Of a stretch of 53,133 bases of DNA, positions 43,959 to 52,594 are shown in pieces. Every line of letters begins with the position of its first letter. The first letter of the stretch is position 1. The translations under genes and the position numbers were made by a program. This DNA is from an uncultured Pseudomonadota bacterium. Its GTDB lineage: Bacteria; Pseudomonadota; Gammaproteobacteria; Steroidobacterales; Steroidobacteraceae. Where the stretch lies: NCBI GenBank assembly GCA_903884105.1, contig CAISDJ010000041.1, forward strand, positions 1 through 53,133, read 5' to 3'. The notes under the pieces were generated by a model. It was not told where the DNA came from and ran no database searches. It was given only the letters and a program-made list of their open reading frames with translations.

Positions 43959-44303
43959 CTAATGCGTTACAAGGGCAATGAGCGACAGGCAACCTGCAAG
44001 CGCTCCTGCCAGCCCGCCGGCGAACGCGCATTGCTTGGGTGCATAGGCCAGCGGAAAAACCAACGCGATCGGCACGAAGCCGACGACACAAACCCACGCC
44101 ACCGTTCCCATTCCAGGGCCCCAGATTGCGGCACAGGCCGCCCATGAGAGCGCCAGAAGAAGGACTCCGGAGAGGCGGAGTGCGAGCACCGACTGCCTAC
44201 CGAGCGGGCTCTTCCAGATGTCGCGCTGGCGTTTCACCGTTGCGAAGCAAATCGCCGTGAAGCCTGCAAACGTGGCAAGGAGAGCGATCGAAAGCAGCAT
44301 CAC
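43959..44303 (-). CDS. DUF3325 membrane protein
   Basis: 114 residues, three or four helices, with the basic loop ATVKRQRDIW after helix one and LRLSGVLLLALSW in helix two, the usual layout of DUF3325. The GTG start overlaps the PepSY stop by four bases (an ATG one codon later is equally possible). DUF3325 genes usually travel with PepSY and DUF3649 genes, as here, in ferric-siderophore utilisation clusters. Confidence 0.8.
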   Translation of the reverse strand: MMLLSIALLATFAGFTAICFATVKRQRDIWKSPLGRQSVLALRLSGVLLLALSWAACAAIWGPGMGTVAWVCVVGFVPIALVFPLAYAPKQCAFAGGLAGALAGCLSLIALVTH

Positions 44304-45898
44304 GCGGGTATCAGCGAAGGCTTGTGGAGCGATTGGGTCGCACGCTTGCCGCTCACGATGCGGGCCAGCATCGCCAGCACAATTCCAAAGCCGACGCTGC
44401 TCAGGTCAACTCCGGCTGTCTTCCAGTCACCCCTGGCAATCATTTCGAACAGGTTGGAATGCGGGACAAGAAAGCCGAGCACCGGCAAGCCGAGGCAGAG
44501 CATTGCAGTCGCCGCCAGCTGTTCTGTCCATGCCGTCCGCGTCGGCCGCAACGCTGCATGTGCAAACGCAAGCGCCCATGCTACGAAGAACATTCTGACC
44601 TCCCAGATCGGCCTGTCGGCCATCCCGTAAGGCAACAGGCGAATGGCCCACAGATGGGCCACGCACGCGAAACACACGCCCGCGATCGTGGCCACGTTGA
44701 TCTTGTCGACGACAGTGAAGAATCGCTCCTTGGAGGGCGAGACGGTCTTCTCACGGCGCTTGATCGTGAACAACAGTTGTCCGGTCGCCATCATGATGGC
44801 GCCGGCCATGCCGCCGACCAGATACAGCACGCGCATCGGGATGCCACCGAAAAACACCATGTGCAGACCCGCGGCGGTGTCCCATGCCGTGCCGACGGGC
44901 GGGCGACCCTGCATGACGCGGACGATTTCTCCGGAGCTACCGTCGAGCGCGACGCGGGGCGTATTGACGATGTAGATCCCGTGATGATGGGTTCCGAAAA
45001 ACTCCACCGCCGCGTTGTTGCGCCCCGGATCCCGAACAACGATGTACCCCATCGGTTCCGGGGCGAGCCCCGGCAGGGCGCTGTCGTACAACGTCCGCAA
45101 GGGCATGCCGGTCGCAGGGGTGCCGGGCTCCGTCCTGGATAAATCGCCATACTCGGAATTCCGGGACGTCGCCGCCGAGGTAAGGAATGCGCTCTCCGAT
45201 CCCTGAAAGAGCGTCGCGATGCCCGAAGGGACATAGGCATAGCAGAAGAACAGCAGGCCGGTAAAAACGATCAGGAAGTGAAAGGGGAGCGGCAGAACGC
45301 TCAAGACGTTATGCGCATCCAGCCAGGTGCGTTGCCTCGACTTCGCCTTTGGCCTGAACGTGAAGAAGTCCTTGAATATTCTCTTGTGCACGACCACGCC
45401 ACCGACGACGCCCACCAGGAAGGCGATGCTGGCCAGCCCCACCAGCAGGAGTCCCACAGGATTCGTTTCACGAGGCAGGATATTCAATGCGTAGTGAAAG
45501 TTGACGAAGAAGCGGCCGCCGATCGTACTGGTCACAACCGGAGCCCCGGACCCGTCGGGCACAAACGTCCTCTTGGCAAGCTTGCCGTCCGGCTCAAGCC
45601 AATTCAGCGTCAGAATGGGATCGCGGTGATCGGTTGCGGGGAAGGTGATTCTCCAGAGCCGGGAATCCGGAGCGGCTTTCTTCAGATAAGCCTCGCTGAA
45701 TTCCATCAGATCGGCGGGATCCGCCACGCGCATCGCGTGAACTTCAGGTCGAGCCCAGACACTGATCTCGAACCAGAACACGCAAATGGCGCCGGTGACA
45801 AAGATGGGAACGAGCAGCCATCCGAAGATGAGGCCGGACCAGGTATGCAGCCACGACATTTCCTGGGTGAAGCTCTTCTTTTCCACGGCCAGTCTCAA
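44300..45898 (-). CDS. PepSY-TM protein (putative ferric-siderophore reductase type)
   Basis: 532 residues. The first helix follows SWLHTWSGLIFGWLLVPIF, the common PepSY-TM start with a conserved His-Trp. Four to six helices, large periplasmic loops, and His residues in VNFHYALNIL, DAHNVLSVLPLPFHFLIVFTG and AAGLHMVFFGG can carry heme. Related proteins in the FoxB/FsrB group reduce imported ferric siderophores at the inner membrane. Upstream DUF3649 and downstream DUF3325 complete the usual trio. A minor difference from short PepSY proteins is the long periplasmic region. Confidence 0.88.
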   Translation of the reverse strand: MRLAVEKKSFTQEMSWLHTWSGLIFGWLLVPIFVTGAICVFWFEISVWARPEVHAMRVADPADLMEFSEAYLKKAAPDSRLWRITFPATDHRDPILTLNWLEPDGKLAKRTFVPDGSGAPVVTSTIGGRFFVNFHYALNILPRETNPVGLLLVGLASIAFLVGVVGGVVVHKRIFKDFFTFRPKAKSRQRTWLDAHNVLSVLPLPFHFLIVFTGLLFFCYAYVPSGIATLFQGSESAFLTSAATSRNSEYGDLSRTEPGTPATGMPLRTLYDSALPGLAPEPMGYIVVRDPGRNNAAVEFFGTHHHGIYIVNTPRVALDGSSGEIVRVMQGRPPVGTAWDTAAGLHMVFFGGIPMRVLYLVGGMAGAIMMATGQLLFTIKRREKTVSPSKERFFTVVDKINVATIAGVCFACVAHLWAIRLLPYGMADRPIWEVRMFFVAWALAFAHAALRPTRTAWTEQLAATAMLCLGLPVLGFLVPHSNLFEMIARGDWKTAGVDLSSVGFGIVLAMLARIVSGKRATQSLHKPSLIPA

Positions 45899-45917
45899 TC
45901 GTCAGGGGTGTGAGCAG

Positions 45918-46229
45918 TCAGACGACAAGCGCCACGGCCATGCACAGCGCGCTCATTACAAGCAGGCCTGTCCACGCCTTCTTGCCCGTCACGGCGAACA
46001 CCCAGATCACGATGCCTACGTAGACGAGGATCTGCAGCATGCTGATCAGGAAAACGGACTCGCTCGGCTGCAAGGGAAGGACTTTCGCTGCCGCCGTGCC
46101 GAACGCATACGTCAACGCATAGCCGCCAAAAATCGCAGCGGTCACCCTTGCAAAGATCCGGCCCCAGGGTTCGCCCGACTTCAATTCGGGATTCGAGAGG
46201 TCAGTATTCGATGTTTCTGAAGTCGTCAC
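45918..46229 (-). CDS. DUF3649 membrane protein
   Basis: 103 residues. A hydrophilic N-terminus of about 23 residues precedes three helices; FARVTAAIFGGYALTYAFG and LLVMSALCMAV match DUF3649. It is the first gene of a three-gene iron-related operon (DUF3649, PepSY-TM, DUF3325) read leftward. Role: small accessory in siderophore-iron reduction, not proven. Confidence 0.8.
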   Translation of the reverse strand: MTTSETSNTDLSNPELKSGEPWGRIFARVTAAIFGGYALTYAFGTAAAKVLPLQPSESVFLISMLQILVYVGIVIWVFAVTGKKAWTGLLVMSALCMAVALVV

Positions 46230-46600
46230 GGCGCGCTCCCGCCCAGGAGATTTTCAAGGTCGCAAGCAGCTTAAGGAACTGCCGATCCGCTCTTTGGCCG
46301 CACCCACTGCCAACGGCGCTCGACGGTAGCCAAGAATAGTCGCGTCATTCTGCGGAAACCAGCCTGACAGCGCGTCACTGGAGGGCTGCATGCCGTGTGC
46401 GAGTGCACATCGAAAGTCCCTTCTGTTGCGGGCCGGCAAACCGGGATGACTCCGCGAGCCCTTGGCAACAGGGCTTCCCGGTCTCTAGGTCCAGGGCTGT
46501 CGGTCAACCGCAGCCGGGCCGGTTAGGGTGTCGCCAGAGAGCAGAGCCGGGTGGTAGTCTCCTCCCGCCTCAAACCTCAGCCTGATTGGAGAGCCGACCG
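46230..46600. other. intergenic region without a recognised gene
   Basis: A 371-base divergent gap between the DUF3649 and VOC genes. It must hold both promoters. I saw no convincing small gene, Fur-box-like palindrome or RNA element here. Confidence 0.5.
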
Positions 46601-47389
46601 ATGTCCCGACGTGTCCTGCTGGTACTTGCCCTGCTTGGCTTTGCCGCCCCCTCCCTGGCCCAGCTGGCGGCGCCCAATGGCACCGGCGTTGCGATGGGGC
46701 ATATCCACCTCGTCGGCGATGTCGAGGCGCAGAAGCAATTCCTCGTGCTCCTCGGCGGCGTGCCAATGAAGAATGGCACCCTCGATATCGTCCGGTTTCC
46801 CGGTGCGTTCGTGAACCTGCGGCAGGGCGAGACGACCGAGGGGTCGGTCGGGTCGACGGTGAATCACTTCGGTTTCAATGTGAAAAAGATGTCCGACTGG
46901 CTGCCGAAGTGGCAGGCAGCCGGGATTACCATCGAGCCGATGACGCGTCCGACCCAGGCGTACCTGATCGGTCCAGGTGGTGTGCGTGTCGAGATCATCG
47001 AAGACCAGGCCATCGAAACCCCGATCAAATTCCACCACATCCATTTCTTCTCGGACGACCCGGTCGCTCTGCAGGCGTTCTATGTCAAGACGTACGGCGC
47101 CATTGCCGGCAAGCGCGGCAATTTCGATGCAGCCGATCTGCCGGGCGTGAACCTGACGTTCAGCAAGTCCGAAGCGCCGACCGCAAAGACGCAGGGACGC
47201 GTGATCGATCACATCGGATTCGAGATCAAGAACCTCGAGGCTTATCTGAAGGGCTTGCAGGCTGCCGGCGTCAAGCTCGACCGCGAGTATCAAGCAAGCC
47301 CTGCGTCGCCCACGCTGAAGATCTCCTACCTGACCGACCCCGCGGGCACCTATGTCGAAATGACTGAAGGGTTGACTCCGAAGACGTAG
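46601..47389 (+). CDS. exported VOC/glyoxalase-fold protein
   Basis: 262 residues from MSRRVLLV with a signal peptide ending PSLAQ. Two VOC (beta-alpha-beta-beta-beta) modules are visible: GHIHLVGDVEAQKQFLVLLGG and FHHIHFFSDDPVALQAFYVKTYG start strands with metal-type His residues. The second module's DHIGFEI gives a further His and VEMTEG a Glu. The fold covers glyoxalases and extradiol dioxygenases. Export of such a protein is unusual; the substrate is unknown. Confidence 0.82.
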   Translation: MSRRVLLVLALLGFAAPSLAQLAAPNGTGVAMGHIHLVGDVEAQKQFLVLLGGVPMKNGTLDIVRFPGAFVNLRQGETTEGSVGSTVNHFGFNVKKMSDWLPKWQAAGITIEPMTRPTQAYLIGPGGVRVEIIEDQAIETPIKFHHIHFFSDDPVALQAFYVKTYGAIAGKRGNFDAADLPGVNLTFSKSEAPTAKTQGRVIDHIGFEIKNLEAYLKGLQAAGVKLDREYQASPASPTLKISYLTDPAGTYVEMTEGLTPKT

Positions 47390-47522
47390 GGCCCAGACTG
47401 GCAACGATTGCCAGGCAAGGCAGCGGCGGGCGTGCGATCAATGGCCAATCGCCCAGCCAGCCAGGCCCGATACGATTTTCGTCGGCTGCGTGAGCCGGAC
47501 TTGAGCGCTTGCGGAGACGACC

Positions 47523-48395
47523 ATGGCTGATTCCCCTGACTACACGCCGCCCAAGGTCTGGACCTGGGTCAAGCCCAACGGCGGGACCTTTGCGAGCGTC
47601 AACCGCCCGATCGCCGGCCCCACGCATGAGAAGCCACTGCCCGTCGGCCGGCATCCGCTGCAACTGTATTCGCTCGGCACGCCGAACGGCGTCAAGGTCA
47701 CGATCCTGCTCGAGGAGTTGCTGGCGCTCGGCCATGCCGGTGCCGAATACGATGCCTGGCTGATCGACATCGGCAAGGGCGATCAGTTCGGCTCGGGCTT
47801 TGTGCAAATCAACCCGAACTCCAAGATCCCGGCGCTGCTTGATCGCAGTACACCAAAGCCCATCCGTGTGTTCGAGTCCGGATCGATCCTGCTGTACCTG
47901 GCCGAAAAGTTCGGCGCCTTTCTCCCGCAGGACCTCACAGCACGCACCGAGACACTGAGTTGGCTGTTCTGGCAGATGGGCAGCGCACCGTTCCTGGGTG
48001 GCGGGTTCGGTCACTTCTATGCCTATGCGCCGACCAAGATCGAATACGCGATCGACCGCTACGCCATGGAGGTGAAGCGACAGCTCGACGTGCTTGATCG
48101 GCGTTTGAGTGAATGCGCCTATCTTGCCGGCGACGAATACACGATTGCCGATATGGCCGTGTTCCCGTGGTACGGCGGGCTCGCGAAAGGCTGGTCGTAC
48201 GGCGCGGGTGAGTTCCTGAGCGTGCAGGACTACCACCACGTGCAGCGCTGGGCCGACATGTTGCTTGCGCGGCCGGCGGTTCAGCGCGGTCGCAGGGTCA
48301 ACAGCAATCGGGGTGACCCTTCCGAGCAGGTCCGCGAGCGCCACGACGCCAGCGACTTTGACGCGGTGATGGCACAGAAAGCCCCGGGCAAGTAG
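47523..48395 (+). CDS. yghU: YghU-type glutathione transferase/disulfide oxidoreductase
   Basis: 290 residues, close to the length of E. coli YghU (about 288). The N-terminal extension YTPPKVWTWVKPNGGTFASV with its invariant NRP following, LYSLGTPNGVKVTILLEEL, KIPALLD and FESGSILLYLAE give the nu-class glutathione-transferase thioredoxin domain. The helical domain has WLFWQMGSAPFLGGGFGHF and IADMAVFPW. These enzymes reduce organic peroxides or disulfides with glutathione in the cytoplasm. A short CTGGCAA/TTGCCAG hairpin and a half copy of the palindromic repeat (GCCGGACTTGAG, 47494-47505) precede it. Confidence 0.93.
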   Translation: MADSPDYTPPKVWTWVKPNGGTFASVNRPIAGPTHEKPLPVGRHPLQLYSLGTPNGVKVTILLEELLALGHAGAEYDAWLIDIGKGDQFGSGFVQINPNSKIPALLDRSTPKPIRVFESGSILLYLAEKFGAFLPQDLTARTETLSWLFWQMGSAPFLGGGFGHFYAYAPTKIEYAIDRYAMEVKRQLDVLDRRLSECAYLAGDEYTIADMAVFPWYGGLAKGWSYGAGEFLSVQDYHHVQRWADMLLARPAVQRGRRVNSNRGDPSEQVRERHDASDFDAVMAQKAPGK

Positions 48396-48454
48396 CGCGC
48401 AAGGCGATCGCGGCTGAAAAAACGGAAGGGTGAAGTCAGAGCGGGGGCGTGTGC

Positions 48455-49525
48455 ATGACATCAGGTAAAAGGCGTCTTGGGCCATGGGGTTTGGTATTTG
48501 CCGCCCTCGTCCTTTCGTTCAATGTGGCGACCTCGAATGCGGCGCAGCCCGCGAGTAGCACACCCGAGTGTCGAGCCGAACAGGGGCTGACCTATATCTG
48601 CGGTCTGGTCGTGCCAGAGGATGTCGTCAGTGTCGGCTCGACCGGGCTCGTGCTCGCGTCGGGCCATCGCGCGCCGGGGCACCTGTACCTGATCGATCCT
48701 GCGACTTCAAAGGTGGAGGAGCTCATCCAGGTTCCCGCCTTTCGGCAACAGCATGACCAGAGCGCGTACCCGTCGTGCCCGGGTCCGCTGAATCTCCAGG
48801 CCTTCGATGCACATGGCATCAGCATCAACGAGATCCGTCCGAAGCAGTTCGTGCTGTATACGACGAGCCACGGTGAGCGCGAGGCGATCGAGATCTACGC
48901 CCTCGATCTCAGCGGCAAGGTTCCGGCACTGACCTGGAACGGTTGCGTGCCTCTACAGCAGGATGGCTACTTCAACGCGGTTGCACGGCTGCCTGACGGC
49001 GGTTTTGTCACCACGCGCATGCGCGACGCAAACGTTCCCACTGGCGCCGTCTCCCCCGGCGCGATCAGCGGGCGCCTCTTCGAATGGCATCCGGGCGGGC
49101 CGCTCACGCTCATGGCCGGCACGGAGCTCTCGTTGCCGAACGGCATCGAAGTGTCGAAAGACGGGCGCTACGTGTACGTTGCCGTCACCGGCACGAAAGA
49201 GCTGGTCCGCTTCGATCGCACGGAGCAGCCGATCGCAAAGCGCGCAGTGTCATTGCCGTTCGGTCCCGATAACGTTCACTTGCAGTTGAACGGCAAGCTC
49301 ATCATCGCAGGACCCACTCCCGTCGATCCCGCCACCTGCAGCGGAGGCAACTGCCCGGCGGGATTCACGATCATCGAAGCGGATCCTCAAACCCTCGCGT
49401 TCTTGCGCGTAGGCGGTGCGGACGCGAGCGTGGCGATCCAGCGGGTAAGTGCAGCCATCCGGGTCGGCAAGGAAATCTGGGTCGGCAGCAACCAGGATCG
49501 CGTCGCGCGCTTCACGCCGCAGTGA
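48455..49525 (+). CDS. exported beta-propeller (SMP-30/arylesterase-like)
   Basis: 356 residues from the ATG two codons after a GTG alternative. A signal peptide ends TSNAA. Propeller features: GLVVPEDVVSVGSTGLVLAS, LNLQAFDAHGISI, DGYFNAVARLPDGGFVTTRM, LPNGIEVSKDGRYVYVAV and GPDNVHLQLNGKLIIAG, all fitting the SMP-30/paraoxonase-like metal-centred fold with conserved Asn/Asp/His turns (HGISIN, LPNGIE, PDNVH). A paired Cys set (PECRAEQGLTYIC) suggests a disulfide. Fourth beta-propeller of the window; substrate unknown. Confidence 0.78.
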   Translation: MTSGKRRLGPWGLVFAALVLSFNVATSNAAQPASSTPECRAEQGLTYICGLVVPEDVVSVGSTGLVLASGHRAPGHLYLIDPATSKVEELIQVPAFRQQHDQSAYPSCPGPLNLQAFDAHGISINEIRPKQFVLYTTSHGEREAIEIYALDLSGKVPALTWNGCVPLQQDGYFNAVARLPDGGFVTTRMRDANVPTGAVSPGAISGRLFEWHPGGPLTLMAGTELSLPNGIEVSKDGRYVYVAVTGTKELVRFDRTEQPIAKRAVSLPFGPDNVHLQLNGKLIIAGPTPVDPATCSGGNCPAGFTIIEADPQTLAFLRVGGADASVAIQRVSAAIRVGKEIWVGSNQDRVARFTPQ

Positions 49526-49665
49526 GAGTCGCTCGGGCGTTCGGAGAGCACTGGACGGAGTGCTCGGGGACCGGTTATCTTCACTCTGTATCGGCAACCG
49601 CATGACATCGTTGCCGCAGCGCAATACACCGAACTATTAAGCGCTTCTAGAGGGAGATCAGGTCT

Positions 49666-50514
49666 ATGAAGGCAAGTGCTACGCGCACCGCCCGGGAGCT
49701 TGTGTCTACAAGACTTGCAGCCTCGCTGCTGGTCCTGGGGTTGTTGCCGTTGCTTCCGGTGGACGAAGCCAGCGCACAGGCCTTGTGTGCCCAGGGTGAC
49801 GTTGGATGCCGGCTGCCGCGCCCCGGTCAGGTGCTGCCCACGCCTCCTGCCGGCAAGCAAGCTGCATTGCTCGATCTGGAAGGGCAGTGGGTTGCGGTCG
49901 TCACCGAAGACTGGCGTTCGTACATGATTACAGCGCCCAAAGGCGACTATGAGTCCATGCCCCTGAACGGCATCGGGCGGCAAGTGGCTGATGCCTGGAA
50001 TCCCGATGCGACGGATACCGATGCCTGCATGGCCTACGGTGCGGCAGCCATCATGCGCATGCCGAGCCGCTTCCGGATCTCGTGGGAGTCCAATGAAGTC
50101 CTGAAAATCGAAACCGACGCCGGCATGCAGGTGAGGAAGTTGCACTTCACGAAGTCCGCCGAGCAGCAGGCCGCACCGTCTCGCCAAGGGTATTCCTCCG
50201 CCAAGTGGGTGCAGGAAGGCGAGCCTGTCGGCAAGAAGACGTTCGGGACGCTTGAGGTCGAGACTTCCAATCTGCTCGCGGGCCTTCTGCGCAAGAACGG
50301 CGTGCCTTTCAGCGACAAGGCCGTGGTCACGGAATACTACGACCGCTTCAAGGCAGGCACCGGCGAGGAGTGGCTGGTCGTGACGACGATCGTCGACGAT
50401 CCGCAGTATCTGTACGAACCGTTCACGACCAGCACGCATCTGATGAAGGATCCGCGCCCGGCCTCGTGGAAACCCGAGTCTTGCCTACGCGGCAAGCCCG
50501 GCTTGAAAAAGTGA
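49666..50514 (+). CDS. secreted protein, distant WEG relative
   Basis: 282 residues. The signal peptide ends DEASAQ, with AGGGAGA before the ATG. The middle holds LDLEGQWVAVVTEDWR and LRKNGVPFSDKAVVTEYY, matching in order GRWEGN... and IQRNGVPSS..TLEEHF of the neighbour at 50522, so I place it as a distant member of the same superfamily; direct WEG is replaced. Conserved single Cys (TDACMAYG) parallels the Cys of the others. The stop is seven bases before the next gene, so both are co-expressed. Function unknown. Confidence 0.65.
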   Translation: MKASATRTARELVSTRLAASLLVLGLLPLLPVDEASAQALCAQGDVGCRLPRPGQVLPTPPAGKQAALLDLEGQWVAVVTEDWRSYMITAPKGDYESMPLNGIGRQVADAWNPDATDTDACMAYGAAAIMRMPSRFRISWESNEVLKIETDAGMQVRKLHFTKSAEQQAAPSRQGYSSAKWVQEGEPVGKKTFGTLEVETSNLLAGLLRKNGVPFSDKAVVTEYYDRFKAGTGEEWLVVTTIVDDPQYLYEPFTTSTHLMKDPRPASWKPESCLRGKPGLKK

Positions 50515-50521
50515 GCAGGCC

Positions 50522-52363
50522 ATGAAGGAATTCGCACTTGTGAAGGTCTCTGGGGAACGCGCAGTGAAAGCCCTCGTTGTGATGGTGCCGATGCTGTTGG
50601 CTTCTACGGCATTTGCCTCCGTGGACATTACAGGACGCTGGCAGTCGTTCCGCCACGAAGAACGGCTGGTCCGCGGAGACGGGCCGGATCTCGGTGACTA
50701 CACCGGATTGCCGATCAACGCAGCCGCGAGGCAAAAGGCCGAGGCGTGGGACGCAACCATTCTGTCCGTGCCGGAGCGGCAGACCACGCCGCATCCCATG
50801 ACGTATGCGATGAATGGCCCGAGGCCCAACATCCGCATCGAGGAACTCATCGATCCGGAAACGCAGCTGATCAAGGCGTACCGCATCTCAGGGCTGTACC
50901 AGCGCGCCGCCGAAAGAATGATCTGGATGGACGGGCGGCCGCATCCGTCAGACCTTGCCGAGCACACCTGGACCGGGTTCTCGACCGGCCGCTGGGAAGG
51001 CAACGTGCTGATCGTGAAGACCACGCACATCAAGATGGGGTTCATCCAGCGAAATGGAGTGCCGAGCAGCCCCTATGCAACGCTGGAAGAACACTTCGTT
51101 CGCCACGGTAACCAGCTGATGGCGCTCTTCATCGTGAATGATCCGATCTACCTTGATGAGCCGCTGGTCCGGTCAGCCAACTGGAAGTGGGCGCCTACCG
51201 TGAGAATTGATGCGCGCACACGCGCCGAGCCGGCCGATGAATTCGGTGTGAGTGAACGCGGGCGGATTCCCAGCTGGCCGCTCGGCACCGTGCACGACGA
51301 GTTCGGCAAGCGGTTCGGCATCCCGCTCGAGGCGACGTTCGGCGGCGCCCAGACCATGTATCCGGAATACGCAAGGTCGCCTGCCACCAGCACCAGTCCG
51401 GTACCGCCGAAGCCGAAGGCTCCGAATGCTGTCGCGCCCCAGGCAATGGAAGTCATGCATGTCCAGGGCAACGTCTATGTCCTGGCGGGGGCAGGGGCAT
51501 TGATCACCGTGCAGGTCGGCGATGACGGGCTCTTGCTGGTCGATTCAGGGGACGGCACGAAGAACGCGGCACTGCTCAAGGAGCTGCAGACGCTTTCGCC
51601 GGCACGGATCAACCACATCATCAACACCAGCTCAGGTGCTGCGCACATCGGCGGCAACGCCGCGCTGGCGGCCGATGAGGCGGAGAAGAACTTGTTGCCC
51701 GACGGTTCCACGGGCGGCAGCCTGGCACAGCAGAAGGCCTTCATCATGCGCGGCCAGGGCGCGGTGGTCCGGTCGCACGAAAACGTGGCGACCGAGATGG
51801 GGCGTGTGACTCCAGGGGTGCCGCCAACGGATCGGACGTTGGTGCCCAACCGGACGTTCTTTACCGAGCGCCAGTTGTTCGCCTATAACGACGAGCCCGT
51901 AGAGATGATCCACGTGCCGAGTGCCATCACGACCGGCGACGTCATCGTGCTGTTCAGGAAATCCGATGTCATCAGCACCGGCGAGCTCTTCAGCACGGTG
52001 TCCTATCCCGTCATTGATCCCAAGAAGGGAGGCAGCCTGAAGGGCGAGCTCGAGGGGTTGAACATGCTGATCGATATCGCCGTGCCGCTCATCAACCAGG
52101 AAGGCGGTACGCGGATCATTCCCGCGCGCGGCCGGATCTGCAATGAGATGGATGTCGTCGAGTATCGGGACATGGTGACCATCGTCCACGACCGCATCCA
52201 GAAGATGGTCAAGGACGGCATGACCCTGCAGCAGGTCAAGAACGCCAAGCCGACGCTGGACTACGACGGCATCTACGATCATCCCATCCCGGGATCGAAC
52301 TGGAATGCCGAAAAGTTCGTTGAGGCGGCTTACAACGAGCTGAAGGCGGCAGCGGGCAAGTGA
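50522..52363 (+). CDS. WEG domain fused to a metallo-beta-lactamase fold lacking zinc ligands
   Basis: 613 residues with a signal peptide ending TAFAS. Residues ~34-230 are a WEG domain: RMIWMDGRPHP, STGRWEGNVLIVKT (155-168), IQRNGVPSS. A linker rich in Pro follows (~285-305). Residues ~308-600 follow a metallo-beta-lactamase fold (VMHVQGNVYVLAG, LLLVDSGDG). The metal loop, normally THxHxDHxGG, reads NTSSGAAHIGGN (368-379) with only His375 kept; the second His site (PAHTxGD) is PSAITTGD, the Asp site is TGEL and the last His site (PGHG) is PARG. So the fold seems to have lost its metal centre. Co-operonic with the 49666 gene. Confidence 0.82.
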   Translation: MKEFALVKVSGERAVKALVVMVPMLLASTAFASVDITGRWQSFRHEERLVRGDGPDLGDYTGLPINAAARQKAEAWDATILSVPERQTTPHPMTYAMNGPRPNIRIEELIDPETQLIKAYRISGLYQRAAERMIWMDGRPHPSDLAEHTWTGFSTGRWEGNVLIVKTTHIKMGFIQRNGVPSSPYATLEEHFVRHGNQLMALFIVNDPIYLDEPLVRSANWKWAPTVRIDARTRAEPADEFGVSERGRIPSWPLGTVHDEFGKRFGIPLEATFGGAQTMYPEYARSPATSTSPVPPKPKAPNAVAPQAMEVMHVQGNVYVLAGAGALITVQVGDDGLLLVDSGDGTKNAALLKELQTLSPARINHIINTSSGAAHIGGNAALAADEAEKNLLPDGSTGGSLAQQKAFIMRGQGAVVRSHENVATEMGRVTPGVPPTDRTLVPNRTFFTERQLFAYNDEPVEMIHVPSAITTGDVIVLFRKSDVISTGELFSTVSYPVIDPKKGGSLKGELEGLNMLIDIAVPLINQEGGTRIIPARGRICNEMDVVEYRDMVTIVHDRIQKMVKDGMTLQQVKNAKPTLDYDGIYDHPIPGSNWNAEKFVEAAYNELKAAAGK

Positions 52364-52594
52364 TCGCGGGCTACCTGTTTGTGGATGGCGCTGATTGGAG
52401 TCGCCGCAGCGGGTACACACGCGGCGGAACCCGTGGCTCGTCCGCCGGAGTCCGCGGTTAACTCGCTCGATACTCTGCTGCCAACCACGCGCCCACCTGC
52501 GGCCGGACTTGACGAAGCCGGTCACCTGAAGAGAGCAGAGTCGCGGTGACACGGGTCCAGGCGTAGTTCCCGCCCAATTGAGGAGAGCTCGGCA
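52364..52594. other. intergenic region with half repeat
   Basis: A 231-base gap. It contains GGCCGGACTTGA at 52502-52513, a half-arm match of the palindromic family, and the AGGAG ribosome site of the next gene at 52581-52585. No gene supported. Confidence 0.5.

Noticed and set aside
46254-46507. Short minus-strand frames in the 46230-46600 gap
   Set aside because: Composition is Arg/Cys/Pro-rich without start signals or recognisable motifs.
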